64,000 nucleotides of DNA, taken from contig LT598454.1 of NCBI GenBank assembly GCA_900074725.1, positions 750,854 through 814,853 on the forward strand, read 5' to 3'. The translations under genes were made by a program, and so were the position numbers. Under the pieces are notes generated by a model that did not search any database, was not told where the DNA came from, and was given only the letters and a program-made list of their open reading frames with translations. This DNA is from Lachancea dasiensis. Lineage: Eukaryota; Ascomycota; Saccharomycetes; Saccharomycetales; Saccharomycetaceae. Of the stretch, positions 47,615 to 59,100 are shown piece after piece (position 1 is the stretch's first letter; each line of letters opens with the position of its first letter).

Positions 47615-47780
47615 GCGAGAGAGCGGAGGACAAGGCCAAGCGAAGAGAGCGGAGGACAAGTGTGTAGTGCCCGGTGTGCGACCAGGATGGCTAGGTTTTT
47701 CTGAGTTTGTTTGGGTTTTGGTGGGGATTTGTTGTGCGTAGCTGTGGGTCTTGATAGACCACGGTTGTTGACGTTGCTAT

Positions 47781-48012
47781 ACAATCTATGGAAGGAGTCT
47801 GTGGGTATGAAATACCATGGGTAAACAATCTATAGAAGGAGTCTGTGGGTGTGATATCGTGGGCATAATGTCGTGGGTTCGTAGATGTGAGTTCGTAGTT
47901 GTGGGCATGAAATACCATGGGTAAACAACCTGTGGAAGGAGTCTGTGGGTATGGAATACCATGGGTAAACAGCCTGTAGAAGGAGTCTGTGGGTGTAATA
48001 TCGTGGGTATCA
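47781..48012 (+). repeat. 44-bp minisatellite with higher-order duplication
   Basis: Copies of a 44-base unit containing GAAGGAGTCTGTGGGT and ATACCATGGGTAA start at 47781, 47825, 47925 and 47969. Copies 1+2 and 3+4 form a pair of pairs offset by 144 bases, with a longer diverged spacer inside. The order of variant bases (ATGG/ATAG/GTGG/GTAG before AAGGAG) shows alternating unit types, so a dimer was duplicated. Confidence 0.85.
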
Positions 48013-48170
48013 GCAACAGTGAGGAAAGACCGCTGGCGATCTGTGGACGAACGGCGCTCGGACTCCACGTCCGGCGTGGCGTAGTAGACTCAAACCAAGC
48101 ACAGCGCTGCCGCAAACGCCCGGTCCAGGGCCCTTTTTGTAGCTGCTTGCATCTGTAAACACACCCGTCC

Positions 48171-49868
48171 TCAGGCCTCGTGGTCACGTGGATCGGTCTT
48201 CACCACCTTGTCCGGGTTCAAGATGCGCTTGGGGTCCATGGCCAGCTTCAGCGTGCGCATGAGGTCGACGGGCGCGTCGCCCAGCTCGGCCACCAGAAAC
48301 CCGCGCTTTCCGATGCCCACGCCGTGCTCTCCCGTGCAAGTGCCGTCCGCGTCGATCGCGCGCTTCACCATGTTGTCCACCAGCTCCGTGGCCCTCTGCC
48401 GCTCGGCGTCGGTGTACAGGATGAATGCGTGGAAATTCCCATCGCCGGCGTGGCCCACGATCGCATTCGCGAGCCCGCTGCCAGACATTTCTTCCTTGGT
48501 GGCCTCGATGACTTTCGAGAACTGTGACAGGGGAACGGCCACGTCTGTGGTCCACAAATTGACACTGCTGTCCTTGGCTCTGCCCTCGTTGATCGCCGAC
48601 CACAGTGCCACCTTGCGCGCCTCCCACAATTCCAATTTTTCGTCCTCGTCCTTGGCATACTCGAACTTCCGGCACCCGTGGTCCTCGGCGATGCGGCTGA
48701 CTTCGCCAATCACCTCCTGGATGATGGCGTCGTTGCGTCCCCCGATCTTGAAGAAAAGCGTCGGTTGCTCGAGCCAATCCGTCCTGGACGTGGCGCCGCC
48801 CCGGTTGATAATCTCCATCATGTTGTCATCCAGTAGTTCCATCGCATTTAACTGAATGCCTTCTTGGATAATCTTGGACGTACACGCGGCGGCCGCGCCC
48901 ACGTCCGGGAATGATCCGACCACCACAGTTTCCTTAACTGGCCTAACGTGGCATTTCACTGTAGCTTCCGTCACAATCGCCAAAGTCCCCTCCGACCCCA
49001 CCAGCAGTCCGTTCAAGTTGTAGCCCGCGGACGATTTCCGGGGTCTTCTTTTCGTCTTTACAATCGTCCCATCTGCCAGGACCGCAGTGATGTTAACAAC
49101 GTTCTCTTTCATCGTCCCGTATCTGTATGCGTTGGTGCCGGAACAGGAGTTTGCAATGCAGCCACCGATCTGGGCGCCTGGACCGGGGTCGCACCCGAAC
49201 AACAGTCCGTGCTCCGCCAAATATTCGTTAAGGTCTTCCCATGCAACACCGGCCTGCACTTGCACATCCAAGTCCAGGCTGTTCAACTGGACAATTTGAT
49301 TCATGAATTTTGATATGTCCACCACCACAGTGCATCCAACCCTGGTTGGCAAGAAGTGGCCCTCCAATGATGTGCCACCCGAGAAAGGGATCACTGGAAT
49401 CGCGTATTCGTGGCAAATCTTCATTATCTCGGACACGTCGTGTGTACTGCGCGGAAACAGGATAATCTGAGGCCTCTGCTCCTGGGTCGCCTTATGCGTA
49501 TTGAAATAGGTGTCGGAATGGGCTTCCAGGTCTGACTTGGAAACAGAGTAGCATTCGGCGTCGTTTTTCAAGACCTCCTTTAGCCTGGCAACCGCTTCTT
49601 CGAACTTCTTCCCATCCCGACAGTACTGAGGCGACTCTAGTTCACTCAATGGTGTGGTCGAGCTAAATTGGTCGTTCTTAATTGACCATTCTGTTAGAGC
49701 CACTACTGTGCCCACAGCAGAACCTATGAGCAGATTTCTCAAAGGCATTCTGTTGTGCTGAAATGCACGCTTGCTTTCGGCACAAGAGCTGTACCATCTG
49801 CGAGGCCTTTTCAAGCTTCTCAAACACCGTGCTGAGAATGCAATGCGGCTAATCGTAGGTGCTCTCAT
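48171..49868 (-). CDS. DLD1: D-lactate dehydrogenase (cytochrome c) Dld1
   Basis: Dld1 oxidises D-lactate to pyruvate at the mitochondrial inner membrane and passes electrons to cytochrome c. The protein has 565 residues (S. cerevisiae 587). A presequence-like N-terminus (MRAPTISRIAFSARCLRSLKR) is followed by a hydrophobic anchor (about 42-60, LRNLLIGSAVGTVVALTEW). The FAD-binding PCMH domain spans about 130-310, with PFSGGTSLEGH and GCDPGPGAQIGGCIANSCSGTNA. The C-terminal FAD-oxidase domain contains GHAGDGNFHAF and CTGEHGVGIGKRGF. The membrane anchor favours Dld1 over Dld2/Dld3. The 3' half has much higher GC at third positions than the 5' half and creates long spurious open frames on both strands. 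PAR32 and GLT1 follow to the right, as near YDL174C. Confidence 0.94.
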   Translation of the reverse strand: MRAPTISRIAFSARCLRSLKRPRRWYSSCAESKRAFQHNRMPLRNLLIGSAVGTVVALTEWSIKNDQFSSTTPLSELESPQYCRDGKKFEEAVARLKEVLKNDAECYSVSKSDLEAHSDTYFNTHKATQEQRPQIILFPRSTHDVSEIMKICHEYAIPVIPFSGGTSLEGHFLPTRVGCTVVVDISKFMNQIVQLNSLDLDVQVQAGVAWEDLNEYLAEHGLLFGCDPGPGAQIGGCIANSCSGTNAYRYGTMKENVVNITAVLADGTIVKTKRRPRKSSAGYNLNGLLVGSEGTLAIVTEATVKCHVRPVKETVVVGSFPDVGAAAACTSKIIQEGIQLNAMELLDDNMMEIINRGGATSRTDWLEQPTLFFKIGGRNDAIIQEVIGEVSRIAEDHGCRKFEYAKDEDEKLELWEARKVALWSAINEGRAKDSSVNLWTTDVAVPLSQFSKVIEATKEEMSGSGLANAIVGHAGDGNFHAFILYTDAERQRATELVDNMVKRAIDADGTCTGEHGVGIGKRGFLVAELGDAPVDLMRTLKLAMDPKRILNPDKVVKTDPRDHEA

Positions 49869-50682
49869 TGCTCGTGGTCTGCGGCTACTTTATCTCAGGT
49901 GTAAAGCTTACGTTTGCCAACTGTTTGCCAAGCAAATATTCTAATTGACCGTGCATTTATCGCGTAATTGGTGATATACAAGGCCGCGCAACCAACTTTA
50001 AGCCAGACTAAAATCAATAGATACCGATCTTCTTGCCATTGCTATATATTATACATCGGTTGATCTGGGCTGGGACTCTATAGGTTTTTTTGTTCTTTGG
50101 GCAGAAAAGGGCATCCCACCGGGGCCTTGATCTTTGCACTTTGTTATCCTGAGGTATAGATAATGCCTCGCAGTGGGCAATGAGGTCAACTATTAGTACT
50201 CAGAGACATATGGCAACGATCCCCTTTCTCGTTAGACTCATTTGAGAGTAGTTCGTATTTTGACGCTTGACTTAAAATGTATATTATCATTTTAAAATAT
50301 TCTGACATAATTGAGAATCTGTACTGTACACCGCGGTTTGAGAGCTGACTACGCGGCCCACATTCAAGGCACTTTTAATCTGCATAATTTCCAGCACTGG
50401 AGCAGCAGGAATATCGCCAAAGTCGGTTGATACCTAAGAATAACAATTCGTTCCGATCATTTCTATTCTTTGCACTCTGTGTCGTGGGGCCACAACTTAG
50501 GACTCGGCAGCATATAGCAATGGCCCAATAGTCAAGAGAGGCAACTGGTGAAGTTGGAAATTAGGCAAAGCCCTCACTTTCCAATCACTGTGTCATCAAG
50601 TAGATTATGCTACGCGGGGATTCTATCATCTTCAAATATTAGCTCTAACTTCTGGTAACCACCGAAGACCGTATATCAGTTA
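49869..50682. other. DLD1-HCR1 intergenic region
   Basis: An 814-bp spacer between two minus-strand genes. It contains the DLD1 promoter (Hap site at 49965; CTATATATTATAC near 50041, a TATA candidate about 175 bp upstream) and the HCR1 3' region. No other gene was recognised. Confidence 0.5.
49965..49972 (-). promoter_or_regulatory. Hap2/3/4/5 (CCAAT) site in the DLD1 promoter
   Basis: TAATTGGT on the plus strand reads ACCAATTA on the DLD1 strand, an exact match to the TNATTGGT consensus of the Hap2/3/4/5 activator. It lies about 97-104 bp upstream of the ATG. S. cerevisiae DLD1 is a known target of Hap regulation and of carbon-source control, so the site is biologically sensible. Confidence 0.55.
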
Positions 50683-51504
50683 TTACATAAAATCGTCCTC
50701 GGCAAAACCGTCGAAATCGGCATTGTCAAGATCGAAGTCTTGGTCCTTCTTGAATGCACCGCCGAGGTTGGCCTTCGCGGCCTTGGCCTTCTTCTTGCCT
50801 GCGCCCCCAGTGGCAGTGCCCCCTCTAACCTTCGCCAAACGGGCCTGTCTCTCCTGTCTCTCTTTCTCCTTCATCAGCACATTCAAAGTCGCCACCGTTT
50901 GTCTGATAGATTCGATCGACATGGGTGAGGCAACGTCGCGAATAAGATCAATGGCTAGACCCGATGCGTAATTCAGCTGCGATTTTTCATTCATGGATGT
51001 GACTGCGGTGGCCAACGCCCTTCTCAAATCTTGGAAATCCATCTTGGTCTCTGCAGAGGTGAAAAGTGGGTGTGACTCGATTGGGGTCTCTTTGGTGAAG
51101 GATGCAGGGCGCAACAGACTCTCTTGCTCCTGCTGCTTGCGGAGTGCCTTGGCTCTGGGATGTTCGTCAGCAACACCAAGGCCCTCGAAAAGCTCAGCTG
51201 CGTTATTCAAGTCTGCTTGAACCTCGGCCTGTTTAAGTATCTCTTTTCTCGTCTTTTCATCCAGAGTGTCGATTTCCAAAAGCACTTTGTCCCCGTTGGC
51301 TTTCTTCTTATCATCCTTCTTGCCACTGGCCCCAGCCTTCTTGCTATCTTTCTTGGCCGGTTCCTCGGTAGGTTCCGCATCCCAGGAGTCTAGTACAAGC
51401 TCATCATCGTCATCAGCGGCGCCAAACTCGTCATCCCAAGACGCTGCAACAGGTTGGTTTTTGTTCGAGGTAGGAACTTCAAAATCTTCGTCGTCCCAAG
51501 ACAT
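50683..51504 (-). CDS. HCR1: eIF3j-like translation factor Hcr1
   Basis: Hcr1 (eIF3j) associates with eIF3 and the 40S subunit, helps scanning and start-codon selection, assists ribosome recycling with Rli1, and supports 20S pre-rRNA processing. The protein has 273 residues (S. cerevisiae 265). The N-terminus MSWDDEDFEVP with repeated SWDDE and DSWDAE motifs is the acidic motif that binds the eIF3b RRM. The middle is Lys-rich coiled helix (KKDSKKAGASGKKDDKK). The C-terminal part has the conserved NYASGLAIDLIRD helix and a basic, then acidic, end. The frame extends eight codons upstream to a TTG; the ATG at 51504 is used. Confidence 0.93.
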   Translation of the reverse strand: MSWDDEDFEVPTSNKNQPVAASWDDEFGAADDDDELVLDSWDAEPTEEPAKKDSKKAGASGKKDDKKKANGDKVLLEIDTLDEKTRKEILKQAEVQADLNNAAELFEGLGVADEHPRAKALRKQQEQESLLRPASFTKETPIESHPLFTSAETKMDFQDLRRALATAVTSMNEKSQLNYASGLAIDLIRDVASPMSIESIRQTVATLNVLMKEKERQERQARLAKVRGGTATGGAGKKKAKAAKANLGGAFKKDQDFDLDNADFDGFAEDDFM

Positions 51505-52378
51505 TATCAAAGTTTTAGCTTGTTTCAATCCACAGTAGGTGTATAGCCACTACAAACGATGCTGTTGAAACCCAATGGTACCGTCAGAGAGTGCTCTTGA
51601 GTCAAAGATGGGTGAGGTGTAAAGAATAATGCATTTTTCTCTGAGGATAGGTCACAACAAACGAGCTAGGTGTTAACCCATATTGCAATGGGTGTCAAGG
51701 ACGATGGCCATAGGAAGCCACTTGGCCACTCGTCATCCCGAGAGATCAATCTATGAGGATGGCAGTAGGCGCCTAGACCTTCTTGGTTAGTCTCCCGCGA
51801 CTCTGCTAAATATCACTTTGTAGTTGTCTGTCATCCAGGTGACACTTAATAGGGCCGTGTTCTGCCGCGTCTTCGCAAGCAAGCAGCGACATGATTGAGA
51901 TGAACCGCTGTGCAACTGGCAGGCGTTTTGCTCATTACCACATTCCTCAGACCAGTTCCGTAGTTGTCTTGCGAGTTTTTTATATAAATGTTTTCGTGAA
52001 GGAAAAAGTGGGGAAAGAGAGCAGTGGAGTACACGCTTGTGAGCGTACGGAATACCTGGATCTTCTCATACTGGTCTGGGCATTCTCTCATTTTCTCGCG
52101 TGTCAGTGTTTCCAGTTCATTTCGAACACATATCTTCATCTATCGCTTTTGACGTCCAGGGTCCGGCCCTGTAATTTCCACCTGCCTGGGAGTCATAACA
52201 GGAGTTCAACTCCGTTGAAGACAGTCAACGAGGAGACACTGTACTGGTTTCTTTGTTGCTGGACTACCTCCTTTGGTGTGAAGCACCTGTTTCCTCTTTA
52301 CTGCTGCGCAAAAGGTGCAGAACTTGACCCTACCACATATATAAGGACCTTATCAGCAACACCCAAAAACCTGGCTAA
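51505..52378. promoter_or_regulatory. Divergent HCR1/PAR32 promoter region
   Basis: An 874-bp spacer between divergent HCR1 and PAR32. The PAR32 side has a TATA box TATATAAG at 52338-52345 and a GATA factor site (CTTATC, reverse GATAAG) at 52349-52354, 25-30 bp before the ATG. A plus-strand open frame 51891-52430 overlaps the PAR32 start in another frame and is probably chance. Confidence 0.5.
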
Positions 52379-52900
52379 ATGTCTCACAACTATCACATTT
52401 CTACTGGAAGAGGGGGCGCTGGGAACGTAGTTTCCACATCTGAAAAGCCGTCACCCAAAATTGTGCCTCAAGGCTCACAAACCCCAAGCCTTCTGCAGCC
52501 TGTGTTTAGCACTGGGCGAGGCGGGGCTGGAAATATGTACAAGAACGTGGACCGCAATCTGACGCGCAAAGCACAGGACGTGGATGATCACATTTCTGGT
52601 GGTGAGGACCATATTGAACCCGTGAGCTCCGGAGGAGAGAAAGTGCATTCTGTCACCTCTCAAACCTCCGCCCTTAATACAAAGCAGCACAATGGCAAGC
52701 ACACCCTGAAGCCAAGCAGAAGTCGGCACGATTCACCTCAGACGGTCAGTATTGGTAGAGGTGGCGCTGGAAATATGCTTTCTGCTTCAAGCAGCAGAAC
52801 TTCGGAAGGCGACAAGAACAGAATCTCTGCAAAGAACAGGTCTCCCAAAAAAGGAATGTGGGCAAATATCAAGAATATGTTTTCTCAGAGGGATAATTGA
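52379..52900 (+). CDS. PAR32: Ammonium-transport regulator Par32
   Basis: Par32 (Amu1) inhibits the ammonium transporters Mep1 and Mep3 when dephosphorylated and is controlled by TORC1-Npr1. The protein has 173 residues, shorter than S. cerevisiae Par32 (about 295). Its family mark (DUF3602) is the repeated GRGGAGN, here exactly three times at residues 10-16, 46-52 and 126-132. The rest is disordered and Ser/His/Lys-rich, fitting a phosphorylated regulator. It converges with GLT1, the ammonium-assimilating glutamate synthase, as in S. cerevisiae YDL173W-YDL171C. A GATA site and TATA box stand just upstream, in line with nitrogen control. Confidence 0.92.
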   Translation: MSHNYHISTGRGGAGNVVSTSEKPSPKIVPQGSQTPSLLQPVFSTGRGGAGNMYKNVDRNLTRKAQDVDDHISGGEDHIEPVSSGGEKVHSVTSQTSALNTKQHNGKHTLKPSRSRHDSPQTVSIGRGGAGNMLSASSSRTSEGDKNRISAKNRSPKKGMWANIKNMFSQRDN

Positions 52901-53117
52901 ATACCACTCTTCTACTCTCGCATCTTGCATTCTTTTTTTCTACACTGGCCAAGTAGTATCCTTCTCTTTGGGCGCTGGCACGATGTACTTTTAACCCCAC
53001 GGCCTATGGCGCAAATGATGTCCCTCCAATGTAGATTAGAATAACATAAATAAATAACGGTTATAATACACAATCAAACGTCAATAATAAACAAGTGTAA
53101 TTTGAAATTAATGGGAG

Positions 53118-56100
53118 CTAAGCGGCAACAGTGGAAGCTAGTTCCTCCAAAAGTTTGTAATCACGCTTAACGATACCACCATTTCCAGGAAGATTGGTTG
53201 AACCCATCAAGAAACTATCAACTGAAGTGGCACATTTTCTACCTTCCTGTATGGCCCACACGATCAACGATTGGCCACGTCTACAGTCACCGGCCGCAAA
53301 AGTTTTACCGCCATCGACAGAGTAAGAGGAATCCGAAATGGTATCAATAGTACCTCTCTTGGACTTTACGACGTTAGCGTCATCGACGATCTCTGGGCCA
53401 ACAAAACCCATCGATAGGAGAACGATGTCGGCCTCAAAGGTTTCTTCACTTCCTGCAACTTCTACCATTTGCCAGACACCTGACTCTGACTTTTTCCATT
53501 CGACACGAACGGTCTTGATGGCTTTGACTTCTCCCTCCTCATTGCCAACAAATTCCTTGGACAAAATGCAATATTCACGAGGATCTCTGCCATAATGCTC
53601 TCTAACTTCCGCGTGCCCATAGTCAACTCTCATGACACGAGGCCACTGAGGCCAAGGGTTATCCTTGGACCGCTCGTTTGGTGGTTGAGGTAGCAATTCA
53701 AAGTTCAAAACCGAAGAGGCACCATGTCTGACAGAAGTACCTAAACAGTCATTACCTGTGTCACCACCGCCGATGACAATGACCTTTTTGCCTTCGATTG
53801 TTTTACGCACAGTCTCCAGATCTTTACTCAAGAGAGACTTGGTGTTTGACGTCAACAGAGACATTGCAAAGTCAATGTTTTTCAATTCACGACCAGGGAT
53901 TCTCAAATCTCTGGGGATAGTGGACCCCATAGCGTACACCAGGGCATCATTTTGGTTTCTTAGTTCTTCGGCAGAAATATCTTTCCCGATCTCAACATTG
54001 TTCACAAACTGAATGCCTTCAGCCGCTAACAAATCGATACGACGTTGGACAATTGACTTGTCCAGTTTCATGTTAGGGATACCGTACATCAGCAACCCAC
54101 CGCAACGATCCGCCCTTTCATAAACAGTAACTGAGTGGCCAGCTCTGTTTAACTGATCGGCACATGCCAAACCTGCAGGTCCGGATCCGATTATTGCGAC
54201 TGAACGCCCAGTCTTAAATTCGGGGACTTGAGGTTTGATCCATCCTTCTTTGAAACCGTTGTCAATGATCAACCTTTCAATCGACTTGATTCCGACAGGA
54301 TCATCAATGATGCCTAAGGTACACGATCCCTGGCAAGGGGCGGGACAAACTCTACCAGTGAATTCAGGGAAATTGTTCGTCTCCAAAAGTTTGTCTAGAG
54401 CCAGCTTCCACTGATTCTTGAAAACAAGTTCATTGAACTTGGGAATGACGTTGGAAATTGGGCAACCTGTATCGGCAGTACAAAATGGGACACCGCAGTC
54501 CATGCATCTGGCAGTTTGATACTTGGCATCCTTTTTGCTGATACAACTAGATAACTCTTTCCAATCTTTCGTGCGCGATGAAGTTCCACGGTACTTTTCA
54601 TGGCGGACTTTGTAAAGCATGAAACCTCTTGTTTTCTCAATCTTCTCCACGTTCTTTTCCATTTGACGAGAGTCTTGAATAGAATCCTCTAAGTCTTGTA
54701 CTTTAGGTTCAGTAATTGTTGCTTTGTGGCTAACAGTCTTGGTTGCTCCCTTCCTAGAATTTCTGATACCGTCGACCTCTCCGTTGGTAGCGTCCGATGT
54801 CAAATCAGTAGCAGAGCTAAATTTCTTCAAAAAGTTAGCAGTGCTGGACTTTTTCAATTTCGACTCCTCAGCCGCAGCTTTCTCCAAAACCTTCTTGTAA
54901 TCAGTCGGGATAACCTTCACGAAGTTTTTCAAGTAATAATTGAAGTTGCCCAAAATTCTGGCTGCCAGCTCCGACTTTGTGTAGTTGAAGTGCTCTTGAA
55001 TTATATTCTTGACAAAAGCAATCTCAACGGGGTCAACGAGGTTTTCTAATTCGATACTATCCAAATTGATCTTACCGACAAAATCGTCGTAATCAGATGT
55101 CAGACAATACGCAATCCCACCAGTAGCACCAGAGAATGCGTTAAGAGACTCCATTTGTGACAATACGACCGCTCTGCCCCCTGTCATATACTCAAAAGCA
55201 TTGTTACCCTTGATCCTTTCAACAACAATTGTCGCACCCGAGTTACGCACGCAAAACCGTTCACCAGCAACTCCAGAAATGAACGCAGTACCAGAGGTAG
55301 CCCCGTAGAAGCACGTATTACCTACAATGACATTTTCATCGCTCTTGAATTTGGATCCTGGTGGGGGTCTAATAACTAGTCTACCCCCAGAAAGTCCTTT
55401 TCCGACATAGTCATTGGCATCACCATCCAAGATAAAAGTGACACCGGACGCCAAAAAGGCACCAAATGTTTGACCAGCTGAACCTTCGATGTTCACAACA
55501 ACGGTGTCCTGTGGCAAGCCTTCCTCGCCGAACTTCTTTGAAATTCTGTAAGATAACGTGGCACCAAAAGCACGGTCAGTATTGATGATTGAAGCGTCGA
55601 TATTAACAGGGAGTCCCCGGTCTAGGGTAATTTCGGCCTCATCGATCAACTTGTTGTCAAGACGCGTGTGTAGTCTATGGTCCTGCTTTTTGGTGAATTT
55701 TGTTGCGACACCGGGACGAATGACGTGCGCAGGTGTCAAAATAGGAGATAAATCAATGTTAATAGCTTTGGTGTTGACATTCTCTCTCTTTTTGAGTTTT
55801 TCCGAGTGACCGACCATTTCGTCAATCGTTCTGAACCCTAACTTGGCCATAATCTTTCTCAAGTCTTGAATCAGATAATAAAAAAAGTTGATGACATGTT
55901 CTGGCTGACCCTTGAATTTTTCCCTTAGCAGTGGATCCTGGGTAGCAATACCCACAGCGCAAGCGTTTAAGTGGCATTTTCTCAACATGATGCATCCCAT
56001 AGCGATCAAAGGAACAGTAGCCAAGGTGAAAGATTCTGCACCCAACAAAACAGCAACTGCCATATCAAACCCAGTTCTGAGTTGACCATCTGTCTGAACA

Positions 56101-59100
56101 ACGACGTTTCTTCTCAAGTCATTTAAGACCAACGTTTGATGAGTTTCTGCCAAGCCTAATTCCCAAGGCAAACCAGCATACTTAATACCTGTCCATCTAG
56201 ATGCACCGGTACCACCATCGTGACCTGAAACCAAAATATGATCTGCCTTCGCCTTAGCCACACCAGAAGCGACAATACCTACTCCGACTTCCGAAACCAG
56301 TTTGACCGAAATTCCAGCTCTAGGGTTTGCGCACTTAAGATCATAAATTAACTGCTTTAGATCTTCAATAGAATAGATATCGTGGTGAGGGGGAGGAGAA
56401 ATCAAACCCACGTAAGGAGTCGAATGTCTCGTCTTTGCGATTTCGGGTGAAACCTTATGAGCTGGTAATTCACCACCCTCACCAGGCTTAGCACCTTGTG
56501 CGATCTTGATTTGAATTTCATCGGCATCAGACAAGTAGTGAGAGGTGACACCAAATCGAGCGGAAGCAACCTGTTTGATAGCTGATCTCATTGTGTCACC
56601 ATTTGCGTGTACAAGGGAACGCTCAGAATCTTCACCACCCTCACCGCAATTTGACTTAGCACCCAACCTATTCATAGCAATCGCCAAGGTCGAGTGAGCT
56701 TCCATCGAAATAGAACCATATGACATGGCACCAGTTGCAAACCTTCTGGCTATCTCCGTCCAAGGTTCGACTTGCTCTAGAGGGATGGGTTCTGAATCCT
56801 TGAAGTTGAGTTCCAAGAGGCCCCTCAAGGTACACTCTCTTATAGATTCCATTTCTTTTTTCACGTACATTTCCCAGGCATTTTCATTCTTGTTTCTGAC
56901 TGAATCTTGTAAAGAAGCGATAGCAGCTGGATCGTTGATGTGTTTAGCCCCACCGTCTCTCCAATGATATTCCCCACTTTCTGGAAGATTGACAGATTTG
57001 GATATGGTTTTTCTGCTTGGAAATCCACGTTCATGCATTGAAAACGCATCCTGAGCGATGTATTCGAAAGTAACACCCTGTATTCTGGATGCCGTGCCGG
57101 CAAAACAAACATCCACCACAGTGTTATCAATGCCCAGAGATTCGAAAATTTGGGCACCTTTGTAAGATGCCAGGGTGGAGATACCCATTTTTGACATAAC
57201 CTTCAAAATACCTCCATCTACAGCATGTTTGTAATTATCCAATAAGGTTACATCATCGATGGAAGTTTCTTCATTGTCAACGTTGCGCACCAACCCTTCT
57301 CGGTTCATCCTAACTAATGTTTCCATTGCGAGATATGGGAAGATACCGTCACAACCGTAGCCCAAAAGCACACAGAAATGGTGGACTTCTCTTGCTTCAC
57401 CGGTTTCCAAGATCAATGCAACTTGAGAACGTTGCTTATTTCTGATCAAGTGATGGTGAATAGCACCAACGGCGATCAAGGACGACAATGGGACGCGATC
57501 GGTATTCAAGTTCTTGTCGGATATCATCAAAATCCGCATTCCTTCCTCAATTGCATCGGATGCTTCTTGGGTGATCCGATCTAAAGCAGCAGTGTAGCCT
57601 AGCAAGCCTTGTGATTTTTCGAAAGTAATGTCGATGTGGGCAACGGTCCACGCGGGATGAACTTTGGAGATGTTTTTGATAGCCTCAAACTCTTTCCACT
57701 GCAAAATAGGCGACTCCAAGAGTAGTCGATCACATTGAGAAGGATGAATCTCCAGCAGATTACCTTGTGGACCGACGTAGCACTCCAGAGACATAACATT
57801 GGCCTCACGTATAGGGTCAATGGGTGGGTTGGTTACTTGCGCAAACAATTGTCTGAAATAATCATATAGCAGAACAGGGTCTTCGTTCAGACAAGCTAAA
57901 GGGGCATCGTTACCCATGGATCCAAGAGCTTCTTTGCTACCAAGAGCCATAGGTACTAGAACCATCGAAACTTGTTCAAATGTATAGCCCAAAGCTAGAA
58001 GTCTAGGGTCCTGTTGGGCTTTCAAGGAAGCATGACGGCCACTCAAGAAGTTTCCAGGGAGATATTTTTCGGTCTTTACAAGTAAATCATCAACTTTGAT
58101 GAGTTTTGATAGCCAAGACTTGAAGTCGTGTTTCTTCGAAAATTGGGCCTTCATCTTCTTGGTATCTACCATTTCCCCGACTTCGGTGTCTACTAATAGC
58201 ATGTCGCCAGGCTTGAGTTTACCCTTTTGAACAATCAACGAGTTGTCCACTTGAATTACACCAACTTCGGACCCACAAATAACCCGATCATCAGACGTAA
58301 TATAGTAACGACAAGGCCTCAAACCATTCCTATCTAGCATGGCGCCGCAGTAACGGCCATCGGTAAAGTTCAGCAGCGCAGGACCATCCCAAGGTTCCAT
58401 CAAACAAGCAGCCCAGTCAAACCAAGCTTTCAGGTTGCTGTCCATGTCCTTATGATAAGCTTCTGGAACCATCATCATGATTGCCTCGGGCAGCGAAAGC
58501 GCCCCATTGATGACCAAAAGCTCCAAGACGTTGTCAAGAGCGGCAGAATCTGAGCCACCTTCTTCTATAATTGGATATAACTTTTCAAGTTTTTCTTTGA
58601 AAGTATCTGACGCCATTACACCTTCACGCGCGCGCATCCAATTTTTGTTACCGCGCAATGTATTAATTTCACCATTGTGAGCGATCCACCGTAGCGGCTG
58701 GGCCCTATCCCAAGAGGGAAATGTGTTCGTTGAAAAACGAGAGTGGACTAGAGCCATGTGAGACTCAAAATGTGCGTTCGTCAAGTCGTGGTAGTACTGA
58801 TACACCTGGGTGGGAGTCAATTGACCCTTGTAAACGATAGTTTTAGTGTTTAATGAACACGCATAAAACCAATTTTGAATCCCAATAGCGGAGGATGCTT
58901 TCTTCCGCAGGATGTATAGAAGGGTTTGGAATTCGACATCATACTTCGATTTGAAATCTTCATCAGAAATTGTCTGGCCCTCTTTATGAGCGGCCGTGAG
59001 AACCACAAGTGGTTGTAAAATAGCGGGTTCGCGTGAGAGTGCAACAGAGCCTAGAAGAGATGAATCCCGGGGAACAGAACGCCACCCAAGGACAGATAAG

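Larger units (their letters stand above)
46915..48170. repeat. 1.25-kb minisatellite-rich spacer
   Basis: The stretch between the LEA-like gene start and the DLD1 stop is largely repetitive, and its top strand is G-rich and C-poor from about 47.2 to 48.0 kb. Near 47331-47360 GGTGTT is repeated. At 47546-47614 there are three copies of a 23-bp unit, and AGAGAGCGGAGGACAAG occurs twice shortly after. At 47781-48012 there are four copies of a 44-bp unit. Several minus-strand open frames of 110-170 codons run through these repeats but look like products of composition. The promoter of the LEA-like gene must lie in the left part. Confidence 0.75.

Noticed and set aside
47133-48187. Minus-strand frames of 110-168 codons through the minisatellite region
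   Set aside because: The translations are Thr/His/Pro/Ser-rich repeats arising from the G-rich top strand and the 23- and 44-bp units. Repeat lengths are not multiples of three, and no family is recognisable.
48184-48855. Open frames of 115-215 codons on both strands overlapping the 3' half of DLD1
   Set aside because: They come from the high third-position GC of DLD1, give Arg/Gly/His-rich low-complexity translations, and lie wholly inside a well-supported gene.
51891-52430. 179-codon plus-strand frame overlapping the PAR32 start
   Set aside because: It lacks recognisable features, overlaps the PAR32 N-terminus in another frame, and covers the HCR1/PAR32 promoter.
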